Source of the DNA: Desulfoferula mesophila
GTDB lineage: Bacteria > Desulfobacterota > Desulfarculia > Desulfarculales > Desulfarculaceae
NCBI RefSeq assembly: GCF_037076455.1
Contig: NZ_AP028679.1
Span: 697,501 to 761,500 of the forward strand
Direction of reading: 5' to 3'
Length of the DNA stretch: 64,000 nucleotides
Shown: piece after piece, positions 53,736 to 64,000 of the stretch
Position numbering within the stretch: the stretch's first letter is position 1
Layout of the letters: each line of letters begins with the position of its first letter
Notes under the pieces: model-generated
What the model was told of the DNA's origin: nothing
Seen by the model: only the letters and a program-made list of their open reading frames with translations
Databases searched by the model: none
Translations under genes and position numbers: made by a program

Positions 53736-56142
53736 GATTGGGCTCCATGGACGCCGCGCCCGCCGGTGATTCCTGTCCGGGCCGCTCCTGAAAATCGATA
53801 ACCGTTAAAAGCAAATTGACTAGCAGGGATACCTCCTCGGCCCCGGCCCGCCCGTCCAAGACCGGCTCCTTGAGCCCGGCCAGCAGGGCCCGGGGCTCCC
53901 GTCCGCCCAGGATGCGTCCCAGGGCCCGGCGGGAGGAGGGATGGTTTTCCAGGGCCTTGAGGCCCCGGCCGCTCATATCTTGCTCCAGCACCCGCCAGGC
54001 CTCGCCCAGATGGCGGCGCCTGAGGCCGGTGCGGTAATAGTCTTCCGTCGCCTGGTTGAAGCGGCGGGCGTCGGCCCGAAGGGCGTCCCCCGCCCCCAGT
54101 TCGCTCAGGATGCCGTGGGTGAGCCGGCCCAGGGCCGAGGCCTGCCCCGGACGGGCCAGGCGTTCTTCCAGGTCTGCCAGGGTGTCGCCCAGGCCCAGGC
54201 ACTCGATGATCTCCGCGGCCTCCCGCCGGATGAAGCGCAGGCAGCCCAGGTGGTATTGGGCCAGCTTGACCCGCAGGTAGCCGGGGTAGCGGCGGCTGGG
54301 GCGGGTCTCGGCGGTGTCCTTGAGAATGGCCTTGAGCAGCAGGTTGGGGGTGTCCTGGCGCACGAAGAAGGTGGGCAGGCCGATGGCCGCGGCAAAAAAT
54401 ATCTGGCGCCGCTCGCTCTCCACCACGGGGTCGTCGGGCACCTGGGCGTGGCTCAGGCGGCCCCGGGCGATCAGGGCGAAGGCCAGCGCCGTGACCAGGC
54501 GCTGCATATCCACCGCCCCGGCCAGATCCCGCTCCAGGCTGTAGAAAAGGCTGTAGTGGCGGCCCTCGAAACCGGCGAAGCCGTGGGTGGCCACCTCCCG
54601 CTGGCGGTGCAGCATATAAAGGGGCATGGAGGGATCGAACACCCCCAGGGAGGCCAGATCCGCCTTGAAACGCTGGTGGTTGCCCAGGCGGCCGTCCAGG
54701 GCCGGACTCTGCTTGGTGCTCATCAGGCACACCAGGTAGTCCATGAGCCGAAAGTCGGGCAGGCAATCGCCCCTGAGGCCGAAAAGCTTGGCCAGGGGCT
54801 GGTCCAGCCAGGGGGGGCCGAAAGGGGTGAGCCGAAGCCCCAGGGGCCGCACCTTGAGGTGGGCCTTTTTGCGCCAGCGCCGCCAGATCATGCGCAGATG
54901 GGTGTAGTCCAGCTCAAAGGGCAGGAAGCTGAGCACCTTCTCCGGGTGGAAGTCGGCAAAGGCCAGGCGATAGGGCGCGGCGCTGTAGGTGCCCACGAAC
55001 AGGGGCAGGAAGTGCTCCACGCACTTGGTGACCAGGTCGCCCAAATATTTTTCGTGGGCTGGCTGCAGGGCGCCCTGGGCCACGGCCCGGCTCAGCCTTT
55101 GGCTGCCCAGGCTCACGTGGGTGCCGTTGTTGGCCAGGCTGATGTTGCTGGCGCTGGGCAGGGTCACCAGATTGTTCAGGATGATGCCCGCCTCCTTGAG
55201 GCGGTGCAGGCCGTTGAACTGGGCCCGCGAGAGCACCTGATGGCACAGGTGCATGTAGCGCTGCTTGTCCTCGCCCTGGTTCCAGCCCGACAGGCAGGGG
55301 TTCATGAACAGTTCGCGATAAAAGGCGTCGGAGATGCACTGGGAGAGCTGCTTCTGGCGCACCGGGGGGTGTGGCGAGAAGTACACCGCCACCCTTTGGC
55401 CGCTTTCCTCCAGGCCCAGGCGGGTCTCGGCGTGGCGGGCCAGGAGGTGGGTGAGCAGGTAGCGGCGGCAGGTCTCGGCCGCCGCCTGGCTTCCCGCGCC
55501 GGGGGCTTCGGGACGGCTCAGGTGGAAGGAGAAGGTCTCGGGCGAGGTGTTGTCGGACAGATAGTGCTCGGCCAGGGCCCGGCTGCGTCCCCGCACCCGG
55601 GGCGGCAGTTCGTCCCCCCGGCCCAGGACGTCCACCAGGGCCAGCTTGAGCAGATAGCTCACCGGCAGGCGCAGGCGGCCGCCGGGGCAGGAAAAGCGCC
55701 CCGCGTCGGAGCGCAGGGAGCCCAGGGGCTGCTTTTTGTCGGCCAACAGGTCGCTTTCCCAGGCCTGGCGGGCCAGGGGCGAGAGCCGCCTGGGGTCCAG
55801 GCGCACCCAGGAGTTTTCCCAGAGGTTGCGGGGGTTGGCCTGCAGCCACTCTTCCAGTTCGTTGATGATCCGCCGGGGCATCTCCCCCGAGCGCTCACGC
55901 TTGACCATGTTGCGGTAGTAGTTGGATTCCACGATGGAGCGGGGCAGGTCCACCGCCTCGGCGGAGCCCAGCACCCCGGCCTGCAACTCGTTTTCGCAGC
56001 CGCAGGTGGCGTCGCCCAGGGAAAAGGGCAGGCTGGCGGCCAGGGCCTCGGGCGTGTCGAGCGCCACTCCGGCCCGGCGCAGCAATTCGGCCGGGCTGTG
56101 GCCGCCGGGATAGGGCCAACCGTGCAGGGGAATGGGGCTCAC
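53698..56142 (-). CDS. Large conserved-looking protein of unknown function upstream of psd
   Basis: 814 residues; not recognised. No signal peptide, membrane helix or nucleotide-binding motif is evident. Features that look conserved rather than random: DATCGCENELQ (44-54), IVESNYYRNMVKRE, ENSWVRLDPRRLSPLA, VRQKQLSQCISDAFYRELF, WNQGEDKQRYMHLCHQ, and the Asn-rich SNISLANNGTHVSLGSQRLS. Many Arg/His residues and a C-terminal helical third. GTG start at 56142 with AAGGAGA about 10 nt upstream. Its last 38 bp overlap psd, which points to coupled synthesis with phosphatidylserine decarboxylase and the Lgt-like protein. Confidence 0.8.
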   Translation of the reverse strand: MSPIPLHGWPYPGGHSPAELLRRAGVALDTPEALAASLPFSLGDATCGCENELQAGVLGSAEAVDLPRSIVESNYYRNMVKRERSGEMPRRIINELEEWLQANPRNLWENSWVRLDPRRLSPLARQAWESDLLADKKQPLGSLRSDAGRFSCPGGRLRLPVSYLLKLALVDVLGRGDELPPRVRGRSRALAEHYLSDNTSPETFSFHLSRPEAPGAGSQAAAETCRRYLLTHLLARHAETRLGLEESGQRVAVYFSPHPPVRQKQLSQCISDAFYRELFMNPCLSGWNQGEDKQRYMHLCHQVLSRAQFNGLHRLKEAGIILNNLVTLPSASNISLANNGTHVSLGSQRLSRAVAQGALQPAHEKYLGDLVTKCVEHFLPLFVGTYSAAPYRLAFADFHPEKVLSFLPFELDYTHLRMIWRRWRKKAHLKVRPLGLRLTPFGPPWLDQPLAKLFGLRGDCLPDFRLMDYLVCLMSTKQSPALDGRLGNHQRFKADLASLGVFDPSMPLYMLHRQREVATHGFAGFEGRHYSLFYSLERDLAGAVDMQRLVTALAFALIARGRLSHAQVPDDPVVESERRQIFFAAAIGLPTFFVRQDTPNLLLKAILKDTAETRPSRRYPGYLRVKLAQYHLGCLRFIRREAAEIIECLGLGDTLADLEERLARPGQASALGRLTHGILSELGAGDALRADARRFNQATEDYYRTGLRRRHLGEAWRVLEQDMSGRGLKALENHPSSRRALGRILGGREPRALLAGLKEPVLDGRAGAEEVSLLVNLLLTVIDFQERPGQESPAGAASMEPNHELDHAPIYRQA

Positions 56143-56291
56143 TAGGTCTCGTCTCCTTGGGCTGGTCTCGGCCTCCAGTGCACCCTTGCGCCGGGTCCGG
56201 CCGGACCTTTGCCTTATTAGACGTTTTATTTACTCTAGTTAGCCCATGCCTGAGTTACAGGCCTGTGAACAACGGGAGGAGAAGTGATGGC

Positions 56292-56322
56292 AAAAAAAGG
56301 GGCGGCGCGCCTGCGCCACCCC
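56292..56322 (-). terminator. Terminator of the acetoacetyl-CoA synthetase gene
   Basis: Minus-strand stem GGGGTGGCGC / GCGCCGCCCC (one mismatch or wobble) followed immediately by seven T residues. Confidence 0.85.
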
Positions 56323-56342
56323 TGGGTTGGCTGAGGAAAACC

Positions 56343-58295
<1,953 letters not shown>

Positions 58296-58631
58296 TAGCA
58301 TTCCTCCCTACCCAAACGATGCCGAACCCTAACGCCGGTTCCGCCGGCGGGCGGACCTGGACGTTTACCAGAATGTAACCCCAGAGCCGTTAGCACCTTA
58401 GCAAGCCTGGCGCCGGAAGGCAAAAAAAACCTCCGCCATGTCGGGAACGAAGCAGGGCGCCGGGGGCCGGGCCGGGAACCTATCGGCAATGCCAACAGTA
58501 ACATACTAAAAACATAGGTATAACCAGTTTGACTCCCCGCCGGGGCCGGGATATAGGCGTAAGTTCCACGAAATGTTTGCACAATTCAACCATGGACCCC
58601 GAGGGGCCTTTATAGCGTTAGGAGTACGGCG
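58296..58631. other. Divergent promoter region, acetoacetyl-CoA synthetase / double-cubane protein
   Basis: 336 bp without a supported gene. GC-rich at the left, with an AT-rich patch at 58487-58530. A plus-strand sigma-70-like promoter is proposed at 58529-58557. No palindrome of note was found. Confidence 0.45.
58529..58557 (+). promoter_or_regulatory. Candidate sigma-70 promoter of the double-cubane-type gene
   Basis: TTGACT (58529-58534), 17-nt spacer, TATAGG (58552-58557). Predicted start near 58564, a leader of about 68 nt. Confidence 0.4.
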
Positions 58632-59909
58632 ATGGCAAGTGAACACGAGGCCATGTGGCGGGAGTTGGGCCTGGACCTGGCCGCCCACGACCAGTTGTTG
58701 CAGGTTTTGGGCGATGGCTACGGTCAGATCTTCCTTTCCCAACAAGAGCGCCCCGAGGGCATGGAGTACTTCAACTTCGTGATGAGCGAGGTGCACGGCC
58801 TGCGCATCAAGGAACTGGTGGACGGCAAGGCCGAAGGCAAGAAGGTCATCGGCTCCTTCTGTGTCTTCGTGCCCGAGGAGATCGTGGTGGCCGCCGACGC
58901 CACCCTGGTGGGGCTGTGCACCGGGGCCGACTTTGCCACCGAACTGGTGGACCAGGTTTTGCCCCGCAACACCTGCGCCCTGATCAAGAGCGCCTTCGGC
59001 TTCAAGCTGGGCAAGGTCTGCCCCTACATGGAGTCGGCGGACATGATCGTGGGTGAGAACACCTGCGACGGCAAGAAGAAATCCTACGAGACCCTGGGCA
59101 CTTTGGTGCCCAACCTCTACGTCATGGACCTGCCCCAGGTGAAGTCTTCCGAGGGCCGCGCCCTGTTGGCCGCCGAGTACGAGCGCTTTAAGCAGGCGGT
59201 GGAGGAACTGACCGGCAAGGAGATCACCGCCGAGCGCCTGGCCCATGGCATCCAGGTCGTCAACGCCAAGCGTGAGGCCCTGCACCGGCTCTACAAGCTG
59301 CGCGCCGCCGACCCGGCCCCCATCTCCGGGCTGGACGCCCTGTTGATCAACCAGGTGTCCTTCTACGACGATCCGGTGCGCTTCACCCAATCGGTGCACA
59401 AGATCTGCGACGAGTTGGAAGCGCGCATCGCGGCGGGCCAGGGGGTGGCCCCCCAGGGAACCCCACGCCTGCTGTTCTCCGGCTGTCCCATGGCCGTGCC
59501 CAACTGGAAGCTGCCCTGGGTGGTGGAAAGCTCCGGCGCGGTGGTGGTGGGCGAGGAGTCCTGTGTCGGCGAGCGCGGCACCCGCAATCTGACCGAGCCC
59601 CAGGGCCAGGACCTGGCCTCGATGATGGACGCCATCGTGGAGCGCTACTGGAAAATCGATTGCGCGGTGTTCACCCCCAACCCCGACCGCCAGGAGCACG
59701 TCAAGCAGATGGCCGCCGACTACAAGGCCCAGGGGGTGATCCACTACGGCCTGCAGTTCTGCCAGCCCTATCAGATGGAAGCCCTGCCCCTGGAGAAGAA
59801 CCTGGAGGCCGGCGGCCTGCCGGTTTTGCGGGTGGATACCGACTACGGCATGGAAGACGTGGAACAACTCAAGACCAGGGTGGAAGCCTTCCTGGAAATG
59901 CTCGCCTGA
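58632..59909 (+). CDS. Double-cubane cluster protein / 2-hydroxyacyl-CoA dehydratase D-family protein (YjiM-like)
   Basis: 425 residues, a single-subunit member of the HgdB/FldC/BcrC superfamily. The signature CPYMESADMIVGENTCDGKK (130-149) is that of the YjiM/double-cubane branch and not of the heterodimeric dehydratases. Further cysteines at 77, 96 and 115, and in SGCPMAVPNW, GEESCVGERG and QFCQPYQME, can hold an [8Fe-9S] double cubane or [4Fe-4S] cluster. Such proteins need an ATP-driven reductase (YjiL/HgdC-like) to supply low-potential electrons; none is encoded nearby. ATG 58632 has AGGAG 8 nt upstream. The physiological substrate of this branch is not known. Confidence 0.83.
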   Translation: MASEHEAMWRELGLDLAAHDQLLQVLGDGYGQIFLSQQERPEGMEYFNFVMSEVHGLRIKELVDGKAEGKKVIGSFCVFVPEEIVVAADATLVGLCTGADFATELVDQVLPRNTCALIKSAFGFKLGKVCPYMESADMIVGENTCDGKKKSYETLGTLVPNLYVMDLPQVKSSEGRALLAAEYERFKQAVEELTGKEITAERLAHGIQVVNAKREALHRLYKLRAADPAPISGLDALLINQVSFYDDPVRFTQSVHKICDELEARIAAGQGVAPQGTPRLLFSGCPMAVPNWKLPWVVESSGAVVVGEESCVGERGTRNLTEPQGQDLASMMDAIVERYWKIDCAVFTPNPDRQEHVKQMAADYKAQGVIHYGLQFCQPYQMEALPLEKNLEAGGLPVLRVDTDYGMEDVEQLKTRVEAFLEMLA

Positions 59910-59915
59910 TATTCC

Positions 59916-59947
59916 GAGTCGGGCCCGGGCTTTACCGGGCCCGACTC
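59916..59947 (+). terminator. Long hairpin after the double-cubane-type gene
   Basis: GAGTCGGGCCCGG (59916-59928), 6-nt loop, CCGGGCCCGACTC (59935-59947): 13 perfect pairs, beginning 7 nt after the stop codon. No T tract follows, so termination may need Rho or be partial. Confidence 0.55.
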
Positions 59948-60071
59948 CCCCCGCCGCCCAAAAGGCGTTGCTATCGCCTCGCCCGCCTTGATAGAGTGTT
60001 GCCTGACTCAACGCATCGTGTCCCAACCAGGATCCGGAGGGGGAATCCGGACCCGCTGGAGAGACGCGTTC

Positions 60072-61553
60072 ATGAACCGAGAAAACGAGGACAACCACGT
60101 CTGCGCGGTGGAGCGCCTCAGCGGCTCCCAGGGCATGGCCGGTTCGGCCATGAGGGTGCTCTCCGGGGCGGCCGACCTGGGCGACCTGGTGGACTTCCTG
60201 GCCCTGGTGCTGGACAACGTTTATTCCGGCATCATCGTCTGCGATTCCGACTGCCGCATCGTGTTCATGAACCGGGTCTACGGCGAGCTGTTGGGCGCCG
60301 ACCCCAAGGCGGCGGTGGGCGACTACCTGGACAAGTACTTCCCCCACACCCGCATGCCCCAGGTGCTCTCCACCGGCCGCTCGGAGCTGGCCCAGCGCTG
60401 CTCCCTCAAAACCGACATGCCCATGCTGGTCAACCGCATCCCCCTGAGGATCAAGGGCCAGGTGGTGGGGGTGATCCTCCAGACCATCTTCCGCGACTAC
60501 ACCGCCATGACCGACCTCATCTCCCGCCTGCAGGGCCTGGAGAGCGAGGTCAAATACTATAAAAAGGGCCTGGACCGGCTGCTCTCGCCCCTGTATGGCT
60601 TCAACAACATCCTGGGCTCCAGCCCCCTCCTGGCCGGGGTCAAGGCCGTGGCCGCCAAGTACGCCCGCACCGAGGCCCCGGTACTCATCACCGGGGCCAC
60701 CGGCACCGGCAAGGAGATGTTCGCCCACGCGGTGCACCGGTCCTCGCCCCGGGCCGCCGGTCCCTTTGTCTGCGTCAACTGCGCGGCCATCCCCCGCGAG
60801 CTGTTGGAGTCGGAGCTGTTCGGCTATGAGTCCGGGGCGTTCACCGGGGCCAGCCGCAAGGGCAAGGTGGGCCAGATCCAGCTGGCCCACACCGGCACCC
60901 TGTTTTTGGACGAGATCGGCGAGCTGAGCCCCAAGGCCCAGGCCACCTTGTTGAGGGTGTTGGAAACCAAGACGCTCGAGCGCCTGGGCGGGGTGAAGCG
61001 GGTGGCCGTGGACTTCCGCCTGGTGGCGGCCACCAACCGCGACCTCAAGGAAATGATGAGCCGGGGCGAGTTCCGCGACGACCTGTATTACCGCCTCAGC
61101 ACCATGGCCGTGGAGATCCCCGCCCTGAGCCGCCGCCGGGAGGATGTTCCGGTGCTGGTGGCCCATTTCCTCACCGCCTTGGAGCATCCCCAGACCGAGG
61201 TGGGGCTCCAGGCCATGGAGGCGTTGCAAAACTATGCCTGGCCCGGCAACGTGCGCGAGCTTAAAAACGTCATAGAACGGGCGGTTAGCCTCAGCGAGGG
61301 CCGCAGGATAGACCTGGAGCACCTACCCCGGGAGATCTTGACCAGCGATTTGGAAGAACGCCAGGTGTGCGAAAATCCGGACACCACCCTGGCCGAGCAG
61401 ATGGCCTGTTTTGAAAAACGGGTCATGGAGCATGCCCTGGCCTTCAATAAGGGTAACATGACCAAGACCGCTAAAATGCTGGGAATTTCTCGTTCCACCC
61501 TCTATGAAAAGTGTCGCCGCTACGATCTGGGCGACACCGAGAAAGCCTCTTAG
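60072..61553 (+). CDS. PAS-domain sigma-54-dependent transcriptional activator
   Basis: 493 residues. One PAS domain at about 30-145 ([21 protein letters not shown]), AAA+ with Walker A GATGTGKE, intact [14 protein letters not shown], and a C-terminal Fis-type HTH ([20 protein letters not shown]). ATG 60072 is chosen because GGAGAG lies 8 nt upstream and the preceding frame is GC-rich spacer. A strong sigma-54 promoter (61741) lies just downstream, ahead of the 2-oxoacid oxidoreductase operon, so that operon is its likely target. Confidence 0.92.
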   Translation: MNRENEDNHVCAVERLSGSQGMAGSAMRVLSGAADLGDLVDFLALVLDNVYSGIIVCDSDCRIVFMNRVYGELLGADPKAAVGDYLDKYFPHTRMPQVLSTGRSELAQRCSLKTDMPMLVNRIPLRIKGQVVGVILQTIFRDYTAMTDLISRLQGLESEVKYYKKGLDRLLSPLYGFNNILGSSPLLAGVKAVAAKYARTEAPVLITGATGTGKEMFAHAVHRSSPRAAGPFVCVNCAAIPRELLESELFGYESGAFTGASRKGKVGQIQLAHTGTLFLDEIGELSPKAQATLLRVLETKTLERLGGVKRVAVDFRLVAATNRDLKEMMSRGEFRDDLYYRLSTMAVEIPALSRRREDVPVLVAHFLTALEHPQTEVGLQAMEALQNYAWPGNVRELKNVIERAVSLSEGRRIDLEHLPREILTSDLEERQVCENPDTTLAEQMACFEKRVMEHALAFNKGNMTKTAKMLGISRSTLYEKCRRYDLGDTEKAS

Positions 61554-61573
61554 GCCCCTCCAAGACGCCTTTT

Positions 61574-61591
61574 TGTCCGGAAAACCGAACA
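61574..61591. promoter_or_regulatory. Candidate upstream activating site
   Basis: TGTCCGG, AAAA, CCGAACA: a near-perfect dyad (one mismatch), also of the TGT-N12-ACA form. It lies 150 bp upstream of the sigma-54 promoter at 61741, a suitable enhancer distance, and just behind the activator gene. Confidence 0.45.
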
Positions 61592-61740
61592 TGTCCGCGA
61601 TTCCGTACAGTCAGATCACGCTACCCGGTAATGGTTATCGGCCTGCCCGGTGATGTCTCATGGTGAACTTACTGCCTATTATCTTGAAAAAACTAGCCGA
61701 TCGGTCGTTCGCCTCAGCTCGGGGGAGCATGGCAACATTT

Positions 61741-61757
61741 TTGGCATGTTTCTTGTT
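61741..61757 (+). promoter_or_regulatory. Sigma-54 (-24/-12) promoter of the 2-oxoacid oxidoreductase operon
   Basis: TTGGCATG, 4 nt, TTGTT against YTGGCACG-N4-TTGCW: one mismatch in each half, with correct spacing. Predicted start near 61768; GGAGGAAG then precedes ATG 61819. Confidence 0.65.
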
Positions 61758-61818
61758 ATTACTTTCGCAAAGACCGAGGAAAGGGCCCCATCATTCGTAA
61801 TTTTGGAGGAAGAATGCA

Positions 61819-63462
61819 ATGACAACCTACCGGGTTTCGCGAAAGGACTTTGTGGTCCCCCGGTGTTCCGACGCATGCCCCGCCGGGGTTGACGTCCCCC
61901 GCTACATTCGGGCGGTCAGGGACGGCAACTTCGACCAGGCGGTGGCGGTGCTGCGTGAGCGCCTGCCCCTGCCGGTGGTTTGCGCCGACGCCTGCTTCGC
62001 CCCTTGCGAGGACGTTTGCGCCTACAAGCAGTTCGGCGACCCCATTGCCATCCGGGCCATAAAACGGGCGGCGGTGGATCACGGCGGCGAGGCTTGGAAG
62101 AGCCAAAAGGCCAAACCGGAAGCCAGCGGCAAGAAGGCGGCCATCGTGGGCGCCGGCCCGGCGGGCCTCACCGCGGCCTACTATCTGGCCGGCAAGGGTC
62201 ACCAGGTAACCATCTTCGACGCCTTCCCCAAGCCTGGCGGCATGATGCGCTACGGCATCCCCAGCTACCGCTTGCCCGAGGCCCGCTTGGACCGCGACGT
62301 GGAAGAAATCCTGGGCCAGGGGGTTGAGTTCAAGGGCTCCACCCTGGTGGGCAAGGACGTGGACCTGGCCCAGTTGGCCAAGGACTTCGACGCGGTTTTC
62401 GTGGCCAGCGGCGCCAACTCCTCGGCCCGCATCCAGCTTGCCGGTTCGGACAAGCAGGGGGTGCTCTGGGGTTGGGAGTTCCTGCGCGACGTGGCCCTGG
62501 AACAGGCCCCGGCGGTGGGCCAAAAGGTGGTGGTGGTCGGCGGCGGCAACGTGGCCATCGACGTGGCCCTGACCGCCAAGCGCCTGGGCGCCAAAGAGGT
62601 TCAGCTCTTCTGCCTGGAAAGCCGCGCCGAAATGCCCGCCCATCCCTGGGAGGTCAGCCTGGCCGAGGACGAAGGGGTGATCATCAACAACTCCTGGGGC
62701 CCCAAAGAGGTGGTGGGCGAAGGCAAGGCCAGCGGCGTGTCCTTCAAGGCCTGCACCTCGGTGTTCGACAAGGGCGGCAAGTTCAGCCCCATCTATAACG
62801 AAGGCGTCACCACCCAGGTGGAGGCGGACACCGTGATCCTGGCCATCGGCCAGAGCCCGGTGCTGGAGTTCGTGGACGCAGCCGGGGTGGAAACCGCGGG
62901 CAACCGCATCCAGGCGGGAGCCGACCAGGCCACCGGCGCCAAGGGCATCTTCGCCGGCGGCGACGTGGTCACCGGACCGGCCTCCATCATCGGCGGGGTG
63001 GCCCAGGGCCGCCGGGCCGCCGAGGCCATGGACAAGTATCTGGGCGGCGACGGCGACATCTCCGAGGTGTTGGCCGCGCCCGAGGATGAGGTGGAACTGA
63101 CCCCCCTGACCGGTCAGATCCTGTCCCGCCAAAAGACCCCCCATATGCACGTCTGGGAGCGCGGCGACAACTTCGACCAGGTGGAGCTGCCCATGAGCCC
63201 CGAGGCGGTGACCGCCGAGGCCAACCGCTGCCTGCAGTGTGACGCCCGCACCTTCGAGGTGATCCTCAACACCGAGTACTGCAAGGAGTGCGGCTACTGC
63301 GCCGAGGTGTGCGGAGTGGAAACCTTTGGACCAGCCGAGTTCTTCAACGTCAAGGGCTATCGCCCCATGGAGGTGAAGTCTCCCAAATGGTGCGTGGGCT
63401 GTTTCAAGTGCTTCTTCTCCTGCCCTGATTTCGCCATCGACGTCGTCGAAAAGAACGCGTAG
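61819..63462 (+). CDS. GltD-like NAD(P)H oxidoreductase subunit with C-terminal ferredoxin domain (PadH-like)
   Basis: 547 residues. N-terminal Fe-S region with CSDACPAG (16-23) and CADACFAPCEDVC (~55-67), FAD site GAGPAGLTAAYYL (~112), PGGMMRYGIPSYRLP, and a second dinucleotide site GGGNVAIDVALTAKRLG (~237). A C-terminal 2x[4Fe-4S] ferredoxin has CKECGYCAEVC and CVGCFKCFFSC. It would connect NAD(P)H with the ferredoxin-type 2-oxoacid oxidoreductase whose alpha subunit follows after 18 nt. The pairing is like phenylglyoxylate:NAD oxidoreductase (PadEFGHI) of Azoarcus. The substrate 2-oxoacid cannot be told. First gene behind the sigma-54 promoter. Confidence 0.87.
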   Translation: MTTYRVSRKDFVVPRCSDACPAGVDVPRYIRAVRDGNFDQAVAVLRERLPLPVVCADACFAPCEDVCAYKQFGDPIAIRAIKRAAVDHGGEAWKSQKAKPEASGKKAAIVGAGPAGLTAAYYLAGKGHQVTIFDAFPKPGGMMRYGIPSYRLPEARLDRDVEEILGQGVEFKGSTLVGKDVDLAQLAKDFDAVFVASGANSSARIQLAGSDKQGVLWGWEFLRDVALEQAPAVGQKVVVVGGGNVAIDVALTAKRLGAKEVQLFCLESRAEMPAHPWEVSLAEDEGVIINNSWGPKEVVGEGKASGVSFKACTSVFDKGGKFSPIYNEGVTTQVEADTVILAIGQSPVLEFVDAAGVETAGNRIQAGADQATGAKGIFAGGDVVTGPASIIGGVAQGRRAAEAMDKYLGGDGDISEVLAAPEDEVELTPLTGQILSRQKTPHMHVWERGDNFDQVELPMSPEAVTAEANRCLQCDARTFEVILNTEYCKECGYCAEVCGVETFGPAEFFNVKGYRPMEVKSPKWCVGCFKCFFSCPDFAIDVVEKNA

Positions 63463-63480
63463 CCCAGGGAGGTTTATGCG

Positions 63481-64000
63481 ATGAAAAGATTTTTGGAAAC
63501 AGGCAACTTCGCCATCACCGAGGGCGCCATCCTGGCCGGATGCCGCTTCTTTTGCGGCTATCCCATAACCCCGGCCACCGAGCTGGCCGAGGCCATGAGC
63601 AAGCGGCTGCCCCAAGAAGGCGGAGTATATCTGCAGGCCGAGGACGAGTGCGCGGCCATGCACGTTTGCATCGGGGCCTCCCTGGGCGGCATGAAAGCCA
63701 TGACCGCCACTTCGGGTCCCGGTTACATCCTTTACGCCGACCCCTTCGGCTGGGCCTTGGGCTGCGAGATGCCCCTGGTGGTGGTCAACTCCGGCCGGGT
63801 GGGCCCGGTCAGCGGCATCACCGGCGCGCCGGGCCAGGGCGAGTTCTACCTCACCCGCTACCCCACCCAGGGCGGCAACTTCGAGGCCATCACCCTGGCC
63901 CCCAACTCGGCGCAGGAGGCCATGGCCATGGTGGTGGAGGCCTTCTATCTGTCCGAGCGCTTCCGCATGCCCGTCACCGTGCTGGGCGACCAGCTCATCA
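63481..64000 (+). CDS. 2-oxoacid:acceptor oxidoreductase alpha subunit (3' end outside window)
   Basis: The 173 visible codons cover the N-terminal pyrimidine/domain-I part: FAITEGAILAGCRFFCGYPI, TPATELAEAM, QAEDECAAMHVCIGASLGG and TATSGPGYILYADPFGWA, all signatures of PorA/KorA/PadG-type subunits. It oxidatively decarboxylates a 2-oxoacid to an acyl-CoA together with a TPP-binding beta subunit that should lie just downstream. ATG 63481 follows AGGGAGG by 8 nt; an ATG at 63476 is out of frame. Confidence 0.9.
   Translation, partial: MKRFLETGNFAITEGAILAGCRFFCGYPITPATELAEAMSKRLPQEGGVYLQAEDECAAMHVCIGASLGGMKAMTATSGPGYILYADPFGWALGCEMPLVVVNSGRVGPVSGITGAPGQGEFYLTRYPTQGGNFEAITLAPNSAQEAMAMVVEAFYLSERFRMPVTVLGDQLI

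Noticed and set aside
58506-61322. A 938-codon open frame on the minus strand
   Set aside because: It lies antisense to the double-cubane-type gene and the sigma-54 activator, both with strong family signatures and ribosome sites. High GC content makes such long shadow frames common; its protein is His/Gly/Gln-rich with no motif.
61730-61746. Alternative sigma-54 match TGGCAACATTTTTGGCA
   Set aside because: The GG and GC elements are 11 nt apart instead of 10; the overlapping site at 61741-61757 has correct spacing.

Overview
The window is a GC-rich stretch of an anaerobic bacterial chromosome. It most resembles a Desulfobacterota (former Deltaproteobacteria, Desulfarculus-like) genome. This rests on gene content, not on a marker gene: a HybA/HybB-like quinone module with a 13-haem cytochrome c, a 4-hydroxybutyryl-CoA-dehydratase-type radical enzyme, a double-cubane-type 2-hydroxyacyl-CoA dehydratase homologue, a 2-oxoacid:acceptor oxidoreductase locus, two UbiD decarboxylases, two TAXI-TRAP transporters and three sigma-54 activators. 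No rRNA, tRNA, CRISPR array, phage or insertion sequence was seen.

Layout. 1-3362: end of a HEAT-repeat gene, a DcaP-like porin and a 3-hydroxyacyl-CoA dehydrogenase. 3365-9449: a PAS/sigma-54 activator divergent from a three-gene operon (HybA-like, HybB-like, 13-haem cytochrome) with a very good -24/-12 promoter and a terminator. 9944-20560: an eleven-gene plus-strand cluster (CyuA-like cysteine desulfidase, nitroreductase, ATC-hydrolase-like protein, TAXI binding protein and TRAP permease, UbiD, small zinc ribbon, MFS transporter, UbiX, RidA, GntR regulator). 20562-20842: about 125-bp tandem repeats. 20852-25096: IlvD, AbfD-like dehydratase and a metallo-beta-lactamase-fold protein on the minus strand. 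25173-32661: a minus-strand operon in the order GntR regulator, UbiD, zinc ribbon, orphan molybdenum hydroxylase subunit, TRAP permease, TAXI binding protein, probably ending with the metallohydrolase. 32885-39093: LarA-like protein and a branched-chain-type ABC transporter (livHMGFK). 39639-44685: OlsF-like acyltransferase, molybdopterin oxidoreductase, SDR. 44769-51538: HD-GYP protein, OFA-type MFS transporter, Cache histidine kinase with NtrC-type regulator. 51649-56142: Lgt-like membrane protein, phosphatidylserine decarboxylase and an 814-residue unknown protein. 56343-64000: acetoacetyl-CoA synthetase, double-cubane-type protein, sigma-54 activator, and the start of a 2-oxoacid oxidoreductase operon behind a second good sigma-54 promoter.

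How it fits together. Two substrate-specific catabolic operons share one design: TRAP uptake, a FadR-type GntR regulator, and a UbiD decarboxylase followed immediately by a tiny zinc-ribbon protein. The single UbiX between them could supply prenylated FMN to both. The zinc ribbons look like the D subunit of the BsdBCD/VdcBCD type of non-oxidative decarboxylase. In the first operon CyuA would make 2-aminoacrylate plus sulfide, RidA would hydrolyse 2-aminoacrylate, and an ATC-hydrolase-like protein acts on a cysteine-related thiazoline in its known relatives. This suggests breakdown of an S/N-containing carboxylate, which is an inference. Acyl products could feed the CoA-dependent enzymes (3-hydroxyacyl-CoA dehydrogenase, acetoacetyl-CoA synthetase), and the multihaem module would connect periplasmic electrons to the quinone pool.
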